Shown here in pieces: positions 9,698 to 20,913 of a stretch of DNA of 64,000 nt. Origin of the DNA: Adiantum capillus-veneris (Eukaryota; Streptophyta; Polypodiopsida; Polypodiales; Pteridaceae); assembly GCA_014529385.2 (NCBI GenBank), contig CM043970.1:48263779-48327778 (forward strand), given 5' to 3'. The position numbers and the translations under genes were made by a program. The notes under the pieces were generated by a model. It had not been told where the DNA came from and did no database searches. It saw only the letters and a program-made list of their open reading frames with translations. Positions within the stretch are counted from its first letter, which is position 1; the number at the start of each line of letters is the position of its first letter.

Positions 9698-11323
9698 ATG
9701 GCAGAGACAGGTGATCGATCAGATTGTGACCTCTCACAGATGCGCGTGTTTGATGGGTCAGACTTTGCGGCATGGAGAGAGTGTATGCTTGATGCATTGA
9801 CACAGCGAGGGTTGCATCGACCATTGAGTGGTGATGCAGGTAGACCTTCAAACATGTCTGACGATCAGTGGCAGGAGCTAGAGGAGATGGCACTATCTAC
9901 ACTCTCTTTGCACCTTGCGGAATCTGTATATGTTCTTGTTATGTATGAGACTACTTCGAGAGCACTTTGGCGCAGATTACATGATATGTATGATAGATCT
10001 GAGTCATCACGGACTCGTGTGAGACATGTACATTCACGAGCACGCCGACAGGTGACATGTTGGTATTGTGGTCATTCTGGACATGTTAGACGGCGCTGTT
10101 TTCGTCGTATGCGACATCGTAGGAGACATGGCAGTCTCAGAGATGTATGTAGTGATGCCATGGACTCAGTTGCTTTGACAGTTGAGGCACATGTAGTGTC
10201 GGAGTATACTAGTGACGGGGATGTCACTTTTACCTCGAGCTATGCACGAGATGCTATACATGTGGATAGTGCACTCCCTTCGCAGTGGTTGCTAGACGCA
10301 GATGCTATGTTTCATGTCACGCCGCATCGTGCATGGTTTTGTAGCTATTCTAGCGAGATGCTTGGCAGTGTACGTTTGACCGATGGATCGGTGCATGCGA
10401 TAGCAGGTGCAGGAGATGTGAGACTGTCATTACCGAGTGGTGCATCTTACTTGTTACGACATGTGCGCTATGTACCAGATTTGACAGTGAGTTTGATCTC
10501 GATTGGTCAGCTTAGAGATTGTGGATGTCAGATTTCGCTACGAGAGCGAGATTTTGTGATGCATTTGGGTTCGCTAGTGATTGCGAGAGGTGCCAGGAGT
10601 GGTACAGGTTACCCATTGCATGTGGATCACGCGAGAGACGGTGTTGTCTCTGTGATCACGCAGCCAGGTAGAGAGCGAGAGAGCAGGCGAGTCTCTTTTG
10701 CTTGTGGGTTGCAGGATGCTTTGCATGGAGTGCAGAGCAGTGACCTTGTTGTGCAGGTTGCGTCTACGGATGCACAGTTAGAGCGGGACAGCTCTAGTGA
10801 GTCACAGCAGGATGAGTCATCAGAGGTGATGACAGAGATGACTCACATGGATGTTGAGATGTCGACTATTGTGGAGTCATTTCTTCATATGCTTATCCCA
10901 GAGCTTGATGCAGATTCAGGACATATGGATACACTTGGTACACATGTGATATGTGGTGGGCACGAGGAGTCACTCCAGAGCTCGGAGTCAGAGTGCCATG
11001 GTCTATATGATAGGGGACAGGATTGCCATGTGTTGAGTTCTGAGTTGGAGGTGGCAGAGGTTGCCAGGGTTGCATCAACGTTCGGTGTCCTTATGTACGA
11101 GATGCTGATCTCGAGGCCCGACATAGCAGCTGCAGTGGGAGCATTTGCAGCAGGGTTGATTAGTCGTTCGATGACTGATCTCGGCATAGAGCATAGGGGA
11201 GGTTTGCAGGTATTGCGTACATACTTGCAGTACGTGTGCGGTACGTCTGGTGGTGTATGGACTTACACGGGAGCAAGACAGCCGGATGCACACGATCACA
11301 GCCAGCCAGTGGGCATCGGTTGA
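9698..11323 (+). CDS. Copia Gag-protease fused to a reverse-transcriptase C-terminal remnant
   Basis: 541 codons from an ATG in good context (MAETGDRSDCDLS), preferred over the upstream in-frame ATG at 9533 because Gag similarity (FDGSDFAAWRECMLDAL) begins here. Order: Gag domain about residues 10-110; zinc knuckle CWYCGHSGHVRRRC about 125-138; protease-like WLLDADAMFHVT about 203, where the usual LDSGAS is LDADAM, so activity is doubtful; then the GAG-pre-integrase region (ISIGQLRDCGCQISL). Integrase and the RT palm are absent. After an acidic, Ser/Glu/Asp-rich stretch the frame joins FGVLMYEMLISRPDIAAAVG, the conserved segment just before copia RNase H. The unbroken frame suggests recent transposition and perhaps continuing use of Gag. 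Confidence 0.85.
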   Translation: MAETGDRSDCDLSQMRVFDGSDFAAWRECMLDALTQRGLHRPLSGDAGRPSNMSDDQWQELEEMALSTLSLHLAESVYVLVMYETTSRALWRRLHDMYDRSESSRTRVRHVHSRARRQVTCWYCGHSGHVRRRCFRRMRHRRRHGSLRDVCSDAMDSVALTVEAHVVSEYTSDGDVTFTSSYARDAIHVDSALPSQWLLDADAMFHVTPHRAWFCSYSSEMLGSVRLTDGSVHAIAGAGDVRLSLPSGASYLLRHVRYVPDLTVSLISIGQLRDCGCQISLRERDFVMHLGSLVIARGARSGTGYPLHVDHARDGVVSVITQPGRERESRRVSFACGLQDALHGVQSSDLVVQVASTDAQLERDSSSESQQDESSEVMTEMTHMDVEMSTIVESFLHMLIPELDADSGHMDTLGTHVICGGHEESLQSSESECHGLYDRGQDCHVLSSELEVAEVARVASTFGVLMYEMLISRPDIAAAVGAFAAGLISRSMTDLGIEHRGGLQVLRTYLQYVCGTSGGVWTYTGARQPDAHDHSQPVGIG

Positions 11324-11390
11324 GAGCGGTTTTCTCTCACCTTTTTTAGTCTTTAGACTAGGTTCCCTTGCTTAAAGGCACAGTCGCCTT

Positions 11391-11402
11391 TAAGTGGGAG
11401 GT
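11391..11402 (+). promoter_or_regulatory. Copia polypurine tract
   Basis: AAGTGGGAGGT immediately precedes the 3' LTR; this is where plus-strand DNA synthesis would be primed. Confidence 0.85.
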
Positions 11403-11590
11403 TGTTGGGGTATAGGCGTCTGTGCCTTGCCCGGCCGCCCAGAGTCTGGGCGCCCACTGACTTGTATACCTTATACATAGCATAAGTGTATAGGGGGCTG
11501 CTCACTCTTTGAGTCTCCCCACCCACATCGTGTCTGTCTCCTTCTCTCTCTCTCTCACTCTCCGTCTGTGGTGCTCCCCGATCCCCTTCA
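11403..11590 (+). repeat. Copia 3' LTR
   Basis: 188 bp, same length as the 5' LTR with one substitution seen; followed by the TTTAG target duplication. Confidence 0.95.
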
Positions 11591-12024
11591 TTTAGAGCAA
11601 TAGTTTTGCTAGCAAACTTGAGCAGAGCCAGATTATGCTCAATCCAACAAGAAGCGGAAAACTATGTTATTGTTGAAAATCAACTTTATCAAAGAAGGAT
11701 AGATGACAATTTGAGGATTTGTGTGACAGAACATGAGTAACTTCTGATACTTGAACAAGGGCACGCCGGTCCAGGAGGAGGACATTTTTTGGCTGTCAAA
11801 ATTGCAAAAGCGATACTCCTTGCAGGAATCTGGTGGCCTAATTTGATCATGGATATAGAGCACTATGTCAAACAATGTGATGCTTGCCAATGCACTAAAG
11901 TACTAATGTGACGTGATGAAATGCTTGCCAACACACTAAAGTACCGATGCGACGTGACGAAATGCCTTTAAGACCAATGATGGGAGCACGAGCCTTTGCC
12001 AAATGGAGAATAGAATTTGTTGAG

Positions 12025-12070
<46 letters not shown>

Positions 12071-12925
12071 GGCATATCGAACGCATGCTCAATACATTAT
12101 AGTGGCCACAGATTATTTGACCAAATCGGTGGAGGCCAAGGAAACAGAAAAGAACAATGCCAGAACCACAACGCAGTTCTTGCATGAGAACATTTTCACA
12201 AGATATGGCCTTTTGATTGAAATTGTGAGTGATCAAGGAACTCATTTTCTTAATGAAATTATTGATTATCTGCTACGTGAATTTATGGTGCTTCATTTTA
12301 AATCAGACCCATACCACCATCGAGCAAAAGGGCAAGCCAAGAGCACAATTTTTTTTTATGTACAGTGCTCACAGAAATTGTCAATGAATCTAGAACGAAC
12401 TGGAATCAAAAACTACATTCAGCTTTATGGGCATATCGGGTAATAGAAAAGACACTGCAGAACACAACACCTTTCAATTTAGTGTTTGGGATAAATGACA
12501 TAGTACTTGTAGAGTTCTTAATTCCTACACTATGTGTAGCACAAGGCTTGGGATAGATAGAACATGAGCTATTTGATAGACTGGACCAACTAATATAGTT
12601 GGACAAAGCAAGACTCAAATTGGTTGCAGTGCAGCTATGTATATGCAAAAAAGACAAATGAAACAATTCCATGACCAATATGTTCTAAACAAGGAATTCC
12701 AAAAGGGAGACTACATTCTAGTCTACACCCTTCAGCAACATTCCAAGAAACTCAAAAAGCAGGGTAGCAGCCATTTGTGATCAATGACATGTCACCAAGT
12801 GGTACCATCCAACTTGTGATATTGGAGGGAGAGGTAATGTCTAACTGGATAAATGGTTGCAGATTGAAGAAGTATCATCAACCTCTCACGGTGAAAATGC
12901 TAGAGAAAATACATTTAGCTAAGGA
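11591..12925 (+). pseudogene. gypsy-1 integrase, distal part
   Basis: Continues the gene interrupted at 8108. In order: an LYQRR-type linker, GHAGPGGGHFLAVKIAKAIL and WWPNLIMDIEHYVKQCDACQ (a full HHCC zinc finger), the catalytic core with ATDYLTKSVEA and VSDQGTHFLNE, and GQAKST where GQVEST is expected, so the catalytic Glu is Lys. A 44-base C run interrupts the core. The C-terminal part reads FQKGDYILVYTLQQHSKK and MSNWINGCRLKKYHQPLTVK, as in Tat-like integrases. Several stops make it dead. Integrase would insert cDNA into chromosomes. Confidence 0.8.
12025..12068. repeat. Homopolymer of 44 C
   Basis: Uninterrupted C from 12025 to 12068, inside the integrase pseudogene between FAKWRIEFVE and the THAQYIIVATDY stretch. 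It can form a G-quadruplex on the minus strand and an i-motif on the plus strand; length is prone to assembly error. Confidence 0.95.
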
Positions 12926-13243
12926 ACGATAGCAAAAGGCTTAATCAATTAAAGATCAAGCACAAGAGGAAGCTAGGTTGTGGAGTTTAAAGCACAAGGA
13001 ACAACATCAACCACCACCTCCTATTACAGCAATTCAGGTTGAGCAAAATTTGCTAGGCATAATGGATGTTAGGATCAATGTCCAGCTAGTCAATGGTACA
13101 ACCAAAAGAGAACTTGTGGACATTGGAGCACGTGTCAATGCTATACAATATTCAACCTACCTAAAACTATTGGAGTCTATGATTGAAACAGATCAGATTA
13201 AGCTAAAAGCAGCTAACAGAGAAACTATGGCTACTTTGGGATA
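12926..13243 (+). pseudogene. Retroviral-type aspartic protease segment downstream of integrase (gypsy-1)
   Basis: In the same frame as the integrase tail, past two stops (near 12930-12945), the sequence reads VNGTTKRELVDIGARVNAIQ and then a YLKLLES stretch, like the pepsin/retropepsin repeat (alvDTGA.vn.ls...y..L), with D-I-G for D-T-G. Ends at a TAG near 13243. In normal Ty3/gypsy Pol the protease precedes reverse transcriptase, so its place after integrase is odd: either a lineage-specific order, or a join to another copy. No LTR lies between the two. Confidence 0.6.
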
Positions 13244-13311
13244 GGCCAATGTCTCAATCAACATAGTCTCAAAGTTGGCGATGCGAAAGTAGACCAAGGC
13301 GAGAAAGCACC

Positions 13312-13318
13312 GGGGGGG

Positions 13319-13366
<48 letters not shown>
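13312..13366. repeat. G run plus (GA)n microsatellite
   Basis: A short G run leads into about 24 GA dinucleotides. Confidence 0.95.
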
Positions 13367-13370
<4 letters not shown>

Positions 13371-14639
13371 CTAATCCGATCAACCAAGGCAATGAGATAA
13401 CATATAATAATACAATGGGGACTGAGGGTTTCTTATATAGAAACCTCAGTAAATTGCCCTACACAAACTTTGACAAATAAGTGAAATAAATCCCTAAAAG
13501 CCAAAATAAATATTGGGTTCACATTGGGCAGTTCACTTGAGATGCCTAAACTTTAACACCCTCTTTGTAGCTCATAGTGGACATCAATAGTAAAACCAAG
13601 TCAATGAAGAAGCTACCATGGACACCCCAGTAGTTGCAGACTACTGGATACACCTTGGCGTTGCTCTCGTCAACTTTGTACCTGAAAGAAATGCCATCTT
13701 GAGCATTGGTTGCCTCTGTAGAAAATTTGAACTGTAGACAAGACTACGTCCATTAATCCCCATTTGTGAACTATGAACATATCATGTGCAAAATATAACA
13801 CTCCAAGATAATGAACTCTGGAACAAATCCTATCCATGATCGAACCAACAATAATGAATTGGCGCGCCCATCCATAGTGTCTTTGATACGCCTAATTGGT
13901 TCCCTGCCAAATGCATGTGCCTTGAAATCCAACCTACAGGTTCAAACACCAATAACTTGAACTCCTACACAAGGGTCCAAATCAATCATAAGGAGCACTA
14001 TTTGCCCCTCTCTGCCTTTCACAAGCCTCTCTTTGGCTGAAGCTAGTGGTGACACCTTCACTTTGACTAGAAATCTGACGTCGAGGCCATTGTGGCCACC
14101 ACCACGTGTGCCATGCCGATCTCCTATGTCAAATCTTTATTACCATAACCTATGTCCACCTTGCCTTTGACTTTGTCTTCAAGTGAATTCCTGCTTTTGC
14201 CTTTGGCTTACTCCCAAGTCAAACAAAGCGTCGAATCACAATCATAATTGTGGTCGTACCTCTCAGGTACCGAGGCAGCTAACTGAGTATTGGTATTGCC
14301 ATCTGTATCAAGCTTTCCAATGCCGTCATCCTTCATCAAACTCGCTCATTTGCCTTTGACTTCACAATGTCAAGCCAAACAATTGGGTGGTCTCCTTGAG
14401 AACCGTGCTGGTGCTTATGACGCTAACTTGAAGGCTGATCTACTCTCCATAGCTTTTAGTTGGTTGTCCACACCCTCTTTTGCTGCTCTTTCACAAATCG
14501 CTCCAGCAGATCCCTCTTTGCCGCGTCATGACCGCCGCAAAGCCTCACACCTCCTCCACCTCCTCTACAACCCCAAGCACACCCCTAGCTTTACTTGGTC
14601 GACCTCTCCTTGCAGCTCATAGAATTTGATTGGACCCCT
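13367..14639. other. Spacer, no gene recognised
   Basis: Mixed composition. The longest frame (14290-14622, plus) is Ser/Leu/Pro-rich with no family signature and I do not call it a gene. Confidence 0.4.
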
Positions 14640-15040
14640 ACAAGCTTAGACAATCACATGCTTTAGTTAATTCAAGCAACCATGATAGCCTTGGGACAAG
14701 TGTCCCTCTTTCCCCTTTGAGAGAGAGGACTTGATAAATGCGGAAACAAACAATTAAATTAGCTAAATTATCATTGGACCCCTTGAGAGGCCAACCAATA
14801 GGCTTTAGGCACACCATGAGGGCAACATGGAGAGGAACTTGACAAGTGTCCTTGTTTCTTCTTTAGACCAAGCTTGCCTTGTGTGACGGTGTGTGTGTTC
14901 TCTCTCATGCTCCTACAATGAGGGCTTGATTAGGGATATTGTTTGACTTTTGGAACTCCTCAAGCCCCTCGAGCACCTTAGTCATGGATCACCTTAGCAC
15001 TTTAGTCATTAAGCACCTCAAGCACCTTAAGTAACTTAGA
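14640..15040 (-). repeat. Diverged LTR fragment of the gypsy-2 family, inverted
   Basis: The minus strand matches the internal part of the LTRs at 21853-23451 and 34254-35823: shared phrases include the tctctctcaaaggggaaaga region, gacacttgtc, and the gcttgaggtgctt tandem motif (here as aagcacctcaagc). It is shorter and diverged, with no partner LTR nearby. Confidence 0.65.
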
Positions 15041-15890
15041 AAGGCGGGTAAGGGGCTGGGTAGGGTAGGTAGCCTAGGACAATGGGAAACAAGCAGAGGT
15101 GAGGGGGCCAAGGCAAGCGGTTGAGAGTGCGGGGATTGGATGGGTCAAGAGCAAGGTGAGAGGGAGTAGGTAGGTAGGGCAAGATGAGTTGAGAGAGGGT
15201 AGTGAGGTGAGGGTGGGAGGAGGTATGTTAGGCCACGATTGAGTAAAAGGTAAGGGTAAGGGGATAGAGAAAGAGGGTGGCAAGTAGTAGAACGGCTTAT
15301 AGGTGACCTGAAAGTCATAGAGAGGATGTTATAAAAGTGTGGAAGAACAATAACGACAAGCTCAGGAATGCAATTCTTAAGCCATAGAAAAAGTAGGAGG
15401 TTGTGGAGAAGAAAACACTTTGCCCAAAAAGTCAGATAGCCGCATGATAAGGAGACAAGAATCAAGTTATAATCAATGGGGATAGGGATGAGAGAGAACC
15501 ATTTCAGAGATATCATGGAAAGTAAAATGCAGATAGGGGGGGGAGAGAGAGAGAGAGAGAGAGAGAGAGAACCATTTTAGGGATATCACGGGGATAGGGA
15601 AGAGAGAGAACCATTTTAGAGATATCACCAAAAGTAAAGGTATAGTTTGGCCAACATCATTAGAGCAAGAGAGAATAACTAGTAATCGACAATCAAATTT
15701 GTGTCTAAGATTACCAAAAGAAGAGAGTCAAGAGAAGGGATTGAATAGATGAAGCCAGAGGGATAAATTAATGCAGTATATGGCAGAGTAAATCTAATGC
15801 AGTTGTGAGGCGTGGAAAAGCTAGTGGAAACTTAAAGCTAATGCAAACTAGATGCTAGGGAAAGATGATGTCAGTGAAAGGTGTGTGCAG
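15041..15890. other. Purine-rich low-complexity DNA
   Basis: Plus strand is rich in gggtagg, gggtaag and (GA)n tracts, with duplicated 'agagagaaccattttag.gatatcac' phrases near 15570-15630. Frames on either strand are composition artefacts. Confidence 0.5.
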
Positions 15891-15899
15891 CTTGTGATT

Positions 15900-16590
15900 T
15901 CTATGTGTGACAGGTCTTGAGGAGAGAGCCATTGAATAAGGAAAGGGACCTTTTGGATAGGGTGTGCAATTGGACCGCTCCTTGAGGAAGAATGTTGGTC
16001 ACCCACAAATGGTCCTTACTAGACCGGTAGCAGCTTCTTTGCTTTCTTGAGATACTTTGCATGATATAAGAGAACCAAGGAGCCTTTGCCAAAATTTCTT
16101 GTCTTCAAATGCCTATCGTGCCAAGCCTTTACTACTCGATGTCCAAGGTCTTTGTTGCTCTTCTTCCAATCTGTTGAGTAGACTTGCCATCGTTGAATGT
16201 TGGCCTCTAGGGTAGTCTACTTTTATTGTTGGGAACCAAGGTGAGCCAAAGTGAAATTCAAATGGAGCCACTACTTGTAGGCCAAAAGCTAACTGGAATG
16301 AGGAGTGTTAAGTGGTGGCTTTGAAAGAAATCCTATATGCCCATGTGACACCCAAGAAGGTTGTTGGCCAGGAGGTTGGGTGAAGGTGACATGTTCTGCA
16401 AAGCAAGGATGGAAGGACCTTGTTTCTAATGAAGGACAAAGAGACCTTGTTTTTGGGAAGCAAAGGCAGAAGGACCTTGTTGGTGCTTTCAGCCTGGCCA
16501 TTGGCCCACGGATAGTAGGAGCACGGATGAATATAGAAGGGATCGTAGCCATAGGAATGGTTATACAAGGACTCACACAGAACATGATGA
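15900..16590 (-). pseudogene. Ty3/gypsy integrase fragment (catalytic Glu to C-terminus)
   Basis: On the minus strand near 16515 the translation YYPWANGQAESTNKVLL matches the motif around the third catalytic residue of gypsy integrases, here with Glu kept. Downstream come WAYRISFKATT, FQLAFGLQVVAPFEF, then near 16100-15900 AWHDRHLKTRNFGKGSLVLL and GAVQLHTLSKRSLSLFNGS, the C-terminal domain. Stops and frame changes interrupt it. The N-terminal part and LTRs are not seen; it belongs to a different family from gypsy-2. Confidence 0.7.
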
Positions 16591-18151
16591 TTGCATAGAC
16601 ATGTACAATCGATATGCTAAAAATGACGACGATGATGACCAAAGAGACCAAAGCTAGTAAAGGGTTGTTGGAGAAACATGTCATGCTTGTAAATTCATTG
16701 GTCGATATACATGATATACATGCTAAATGTGGTGTCCTCATAAAAATACAAAAAGCTTTTGATGAGGGTTCTTTAGAATGTTTTCTTGGAATGTGCTAAT
16801 TGCAATATATGCCCAACATGGTTGTAGCAAGGAATTGTTGGGTTGTTTTCTACATATGTGAAGTTAAGACCTCTCTTTGGACATGATTGACATGAAAAAA
16901 CATATGAAACACAAAGAGACCATGATAGAGAGAATGAATATGGAAGGGATGGTGATTGAAGGACTCACATAGAGCATGATAATTGCATGTTGTAAAAAGA
17001 GAGAGCTAAGCATAGCCATCTCCTTGGCAATTTAAAATGGAATGTGCACACAGAGATACCATAGTGGCAAGCACACACAGGCTCAAGTGGTCATGTTTCC
17101 ATGTGGATACAAACAAAATCTTGTATGTAGCCATCTTTAAACTAGTGGAAGAAAGAGAGTGTAGAGCGAGGTGTAGAGAGAGAACAATAACATCGATATT
17201 CCAAAACTAATGGATTGAACCATGTGGCCGCTTTGTGATTAGCAGATACCTTTTCCATAGGTTGAGATAAAGAGTTTGAGTAGATACTTTGAACTGAGAT
17301 TGACTATTCACGGGATTGTTCTCTCTTCCTTCTACCCAACTAGTAGATATACTCCTCATCAAGGCAAATCTAGAAAAACAAAATTAGTAGAGTTGGATGA
17401 TTGGTGTAGATTTACTCCTTATCAAGGCAAATCTCAAGAAGTCCATCCGTCAACCAGCAACCATTAGCCAGTAGAACCTACTATTACTCCTGGAAGGCCT
17501 TAATGACGCCACTGTTTAATCCAAATCTCTCCAACAATTAAAGTTCTCAAGAAAGTGCTTTATCTTCTTAAAAGTGAGCTACAATACATAGCACCCAATC
17601 ATGCGGAATTCATGTGTGAGATGAGGAAGGAGAAGAATAAGCATATGTGCATGCATGTGTGCGATGATGAAGGAGAAGAATAAGTAGACACGCAGAGTGG
17701 GTAGAGCATCTAATACTCTGGGACTAGCACATACAACTTTCACACAACTACGTATAATCTAGACCCTTGGCCTGCTAGATATAGGCTCCCCTGTACTTTA
17801 TGTATGTCCTGGCCCTTGGCCTTGGCCTCTCCTACCCTAGGCCCGATGTTACTCCCCCCTTGGAGAAGCATTTTCGTCTTCGAAAACAAAGTGATGATAT
17901 TTTCATAAGAACGCTAATGTTTTCCATAGTTGCATCCTTCTTAGATCCAGATGTCCATTTGACCAAAACACGGTTCAATAGGAGGTTCAAAGAACATCTT
18001 GATTTTCCACATTGTTGTCCTTTTGCAACCGTTTTTTGTAACTAGCCTATATCCAACATAGTGTGTAGATTATATCTCTAACTCACTAAGAGTATGCTAA
18101 ACGAGTTACCACAACAAAGAGGTGTCTAAAAGAATGTCTCTTCTCAATACC
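16591..18151. other. Spacer, no gene recognised
   Basis: Short frames only. On the minus strand AAGGGGGGAGTAAC near 17850-17863 resembles a polypurine tract at an element's 3' end, but no matching LTR could be delimited. Confidence 0.35.
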
Positions 18152-18399
18152 AAGGAATGTAACATGCTGACGTAACTCATCAACAAAGATTAAGTCCTTG
18201 ACTTGTTATCATTTCTCATTATTAAACAAGCCCACCATAACTGGTGATCAAAGTTGAGAACTTGATCTAAACATGAAGGAATGTAACATGCTGACGTAAC
18301 TCATCAACAAAGATTAAGTCCTTGACTTGTTATCATTTCTCATTATTAAACAAGCCCACCATAACTGGTGATCAAAGTTGAGAACTTGATCTAAACATG
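18152..18399. repeat. Perfect tandem duplication, 2 x 124 bp
   Basis: Copy 1 is 18152-18275 and copy 2 is 18276-18399; both begin aaggaatgtaacatgctgac and I saw no difference between them. Either a very recent slippage or unequal-exchange event, or an assembly artefact. Confidence 0.9.
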
Positions 18400-20548
18400 A
18401 AGGGACTAAACTTAGTCGCAACATGTTTTTCCTCATGGTAATAAAACTCCAACTAGAGAGATAACCTTTTTAATTGGATTGTTTTGTGCTAACGTACGTG
18501 CTTAGCATATTCTTTGGCATAAGATTAGCACTTGTGAACTACCAATCTACCTTGGGATGATTGGTAGTACTAAGTTGGTTTTCCCAATTGTTTACATACA
18601 GTTTTCCAAAAATGACTAGTAAACTTGGGGCACAAATACTTGCAACATTGTTGAGTAATCAACAATGTTATGAACAACGAACTTGGTTAAAACTTTAGAG
18701 ATTGAGAAAGGGAACGAGATAAATTTTACAAAGTTTAAGTAGTTTACCTACAATCACCCACACAAGCCATGATCTCTAATGGTGATTGGTAGACCCACAA
18801 TTAATCTGATAGAGATATTGCACAAAAAATGCATAATGCTTCATAAATTATTACTTCCATGAATTTGCATGCAGTTCCAAACCAACCTTTGCTAAACACG
18901 AGGATCCATAACACCTAGTGTTCATGCATTTAGCAAAAATGGATCCAAACGTACATTTCCATGATCTAACTTGCCAATGCTTATGGTTAACGTTATGCTC
19001 ACAACCCACAGGAAAAGAACTAAATACTTTTCGTTGCAGTTATGTGAAAGTTGTGCTAGCTTAGTTGGACCATAATAGAATGTGAAAATTAATCACATCT
19101 AGGTGCCAACAATGTAATATGTTCATGAACAAAATATATTTGCTACATGTGAACATCTGTCAAAGTTTTTTGACAACACTTGTAACCTTAACAAGTCTTA
19201 CTAGGTATCCAAAAACTTATGGCCGTTGAAATTGTTCTTAATACGATGTGCATAAAATGGTCTAATAAAAGGATCTAACCAGCACCGAGGGACTTTTTCA
19301 CGACACATAATTGAAGTAACAGGCGCCAATCTCAGTTCTAGAGACTCATATTTTCCACATACGAGATGTACTTGGGTGTGAGGGTAACTATAATCGCTCA
19401 ATGACATGAGTGAGAGGGACCCTCTTAAACTTTGCTCCACACTAGCTAAATCAAACTCCTTGAGTTTCTAGATCATGTTGTATCTCTTGTGACAACATAA
19501 AAAATGTACATAGATTCTGATACACTATTGTCCCAAAATGCTTTTCTCCTACGTGACCTTGTCATGTGTCTGAAGAGCAAAATGAATGAAAGCATTCTAG
19601 CTTATACATCTTCCTTGGAAAAGTCAATGAAAGCATATACAAAAATGAAATGAAACCAAACCATAAGCATACCTGGAGGTTGAAAATAGCTTCCACTTAT
19701 TTTGAGTCAAGTGCACTATCCAAACCTAAAAGGTACATTACCAAAAAAAATCCAGTCTCAAAAGGCCTGATTTGTCTTTGACCTGTTAAACACTAAATAA
19801 GAGATTAATGAAAACCAAGCGATTTTGAATAAGTAACCCTGGTTGTTGCCTTGGCAATCGAAACCTCTTGGTTAAATTTCACAATTCTAAACCCCTTAGT
19901 TACATTATGCATGTCAACTACTTAAACTAGCAATTAACAGTGATCAACACAGTCTACCGTGTCCAAGAATGAGTGTGATCAACTAGTGAAGTTGAACTTA
20001 TCCACTAAAGTTTGGAAGACTGAGGACTTCTTTCCTTGAAATTACAATTGTGAGGAGGTCAATCAATGACCATCAATAATCATGGAGTGATTTGGAATTA
20101 TCTAGGCCATAACCTTGGAAAGAATACTCCTATAAGCACAATTAGTGCTATAAATCAAACAACAAACTCTTGCAAGCTGAAATCTTTTCCAAGTTTGACA
20201 AAAGCTATCTATCATAGTTACAAAGAATATGTAGAGAGTATATCTTTACTCACATATTGCAAGTACTAGACAATGATGAAAAGAGAAGCAAAGCTTCAAC
20301 TTAGTACTGACTATCTAGTACTATTGCTTATGTGAGTTGGATACGTAAATCGAAAGCATAAACAATAGTGCAAACAAAATATAAGCATTGATACATTTGT
20401 AGATGAAGAGAAATTTAAAGTTAACTCTTCACTCTTCAAATATGGCAATGTGTATACTGTATTTATACTATAGTTTAGCTATGTCTCTAGCGTGTAAAGT
20501 AGACATGGATAGCAATATTCTAGATATGTTTGTATATTTTGCCAACTT
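18400..20548. other. AT-rich spacer, nothing recognised
   Basis: No open frame longer than about 80 codons and no recognisable domain on either strand. Confidence 0.45.
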
Positions 20549-20760
20549 TTGAAGTGTGAGGATTCTCATACACAACATGAAGTGACAAACTCCTACCCAA
20601 TTCTGAAGTGTAAGGAAGGAACCTCTACACAACACAAGTGGGATTCTACACTCCCTATGGCTCTCTGGAGTGTGGCCGATTGGAATACACAACCACGAGA
20701 CAAAGCTCAAATTTCCTATCTATTCCAAGAGTGTGACTATGTCGACACAACCTCGAAATA
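20549..20760 (+). repeat. Degenerate repeat, four units of about 55-65 bp
   Basis: Each unit has a (G)AGTGT core followed about 15-20 bases later by (A)CACAAC: near 20550, 20605, 20668 and 20730. The units are diverged, and the small open frame across them follows from the repeat. Confidence 0.5.
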
Positions 20761-20913
20761 GTCCTATGCATCTCCAAATTAATTTTGTGTGCGAGGTGAC
20801 CCTCTAGCATAACATGACATAGCAAAAAACTAAAAGTAAAATTGAAAAAAGTAATTATACCTGCTTGCTTTGTCACCTCTGTCTCTGACCAGCTAAAAAA
20901 TTGTAATGCACTC

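Larger units (their letters stand above)
8109..11590 (+). mobile_element. Complete non-autonomous Ty1/copia retrotransposon (3482 bp)
   Basis: Two 188-bp LTRs (8109-8296, 11403-11590), starting TG and ending CA, differ at a single position that I could find (cagccg versus cggccg). A 5-bp target duplication TTTAG flanks the element (8104-8108, 11591-11595). A Met-initiator primer site follows the 5' LTR and a purine tract precedes the 3' LTR. The one long frame encodes Gag and protease but lacks integrase and most of reverse transcriptase, so movement would need a partner's Pol. It lies inside gypsy-1 integrase, in the same orientation. The near-identical LTRs imply a recent insertion. Confidence 0.95.

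Noticed and set aside
14290-14622. 110-codon plus-strand frame
   Set aside because: Ser/Leu/Pro-rich with no motif, no splice or promoter context; treated as chance.
17840-17870. Minus-strand polypurine tract with an adjacent LTR
   Set aside because: The purine run is there, but the bases after it do not begin TG and no partner LTR was found.
18152-18399. CRISPR-like repeat array
   Set aside because: Only two 124-bp direct copies with no spacer pattern; the genome is eukaryotic.
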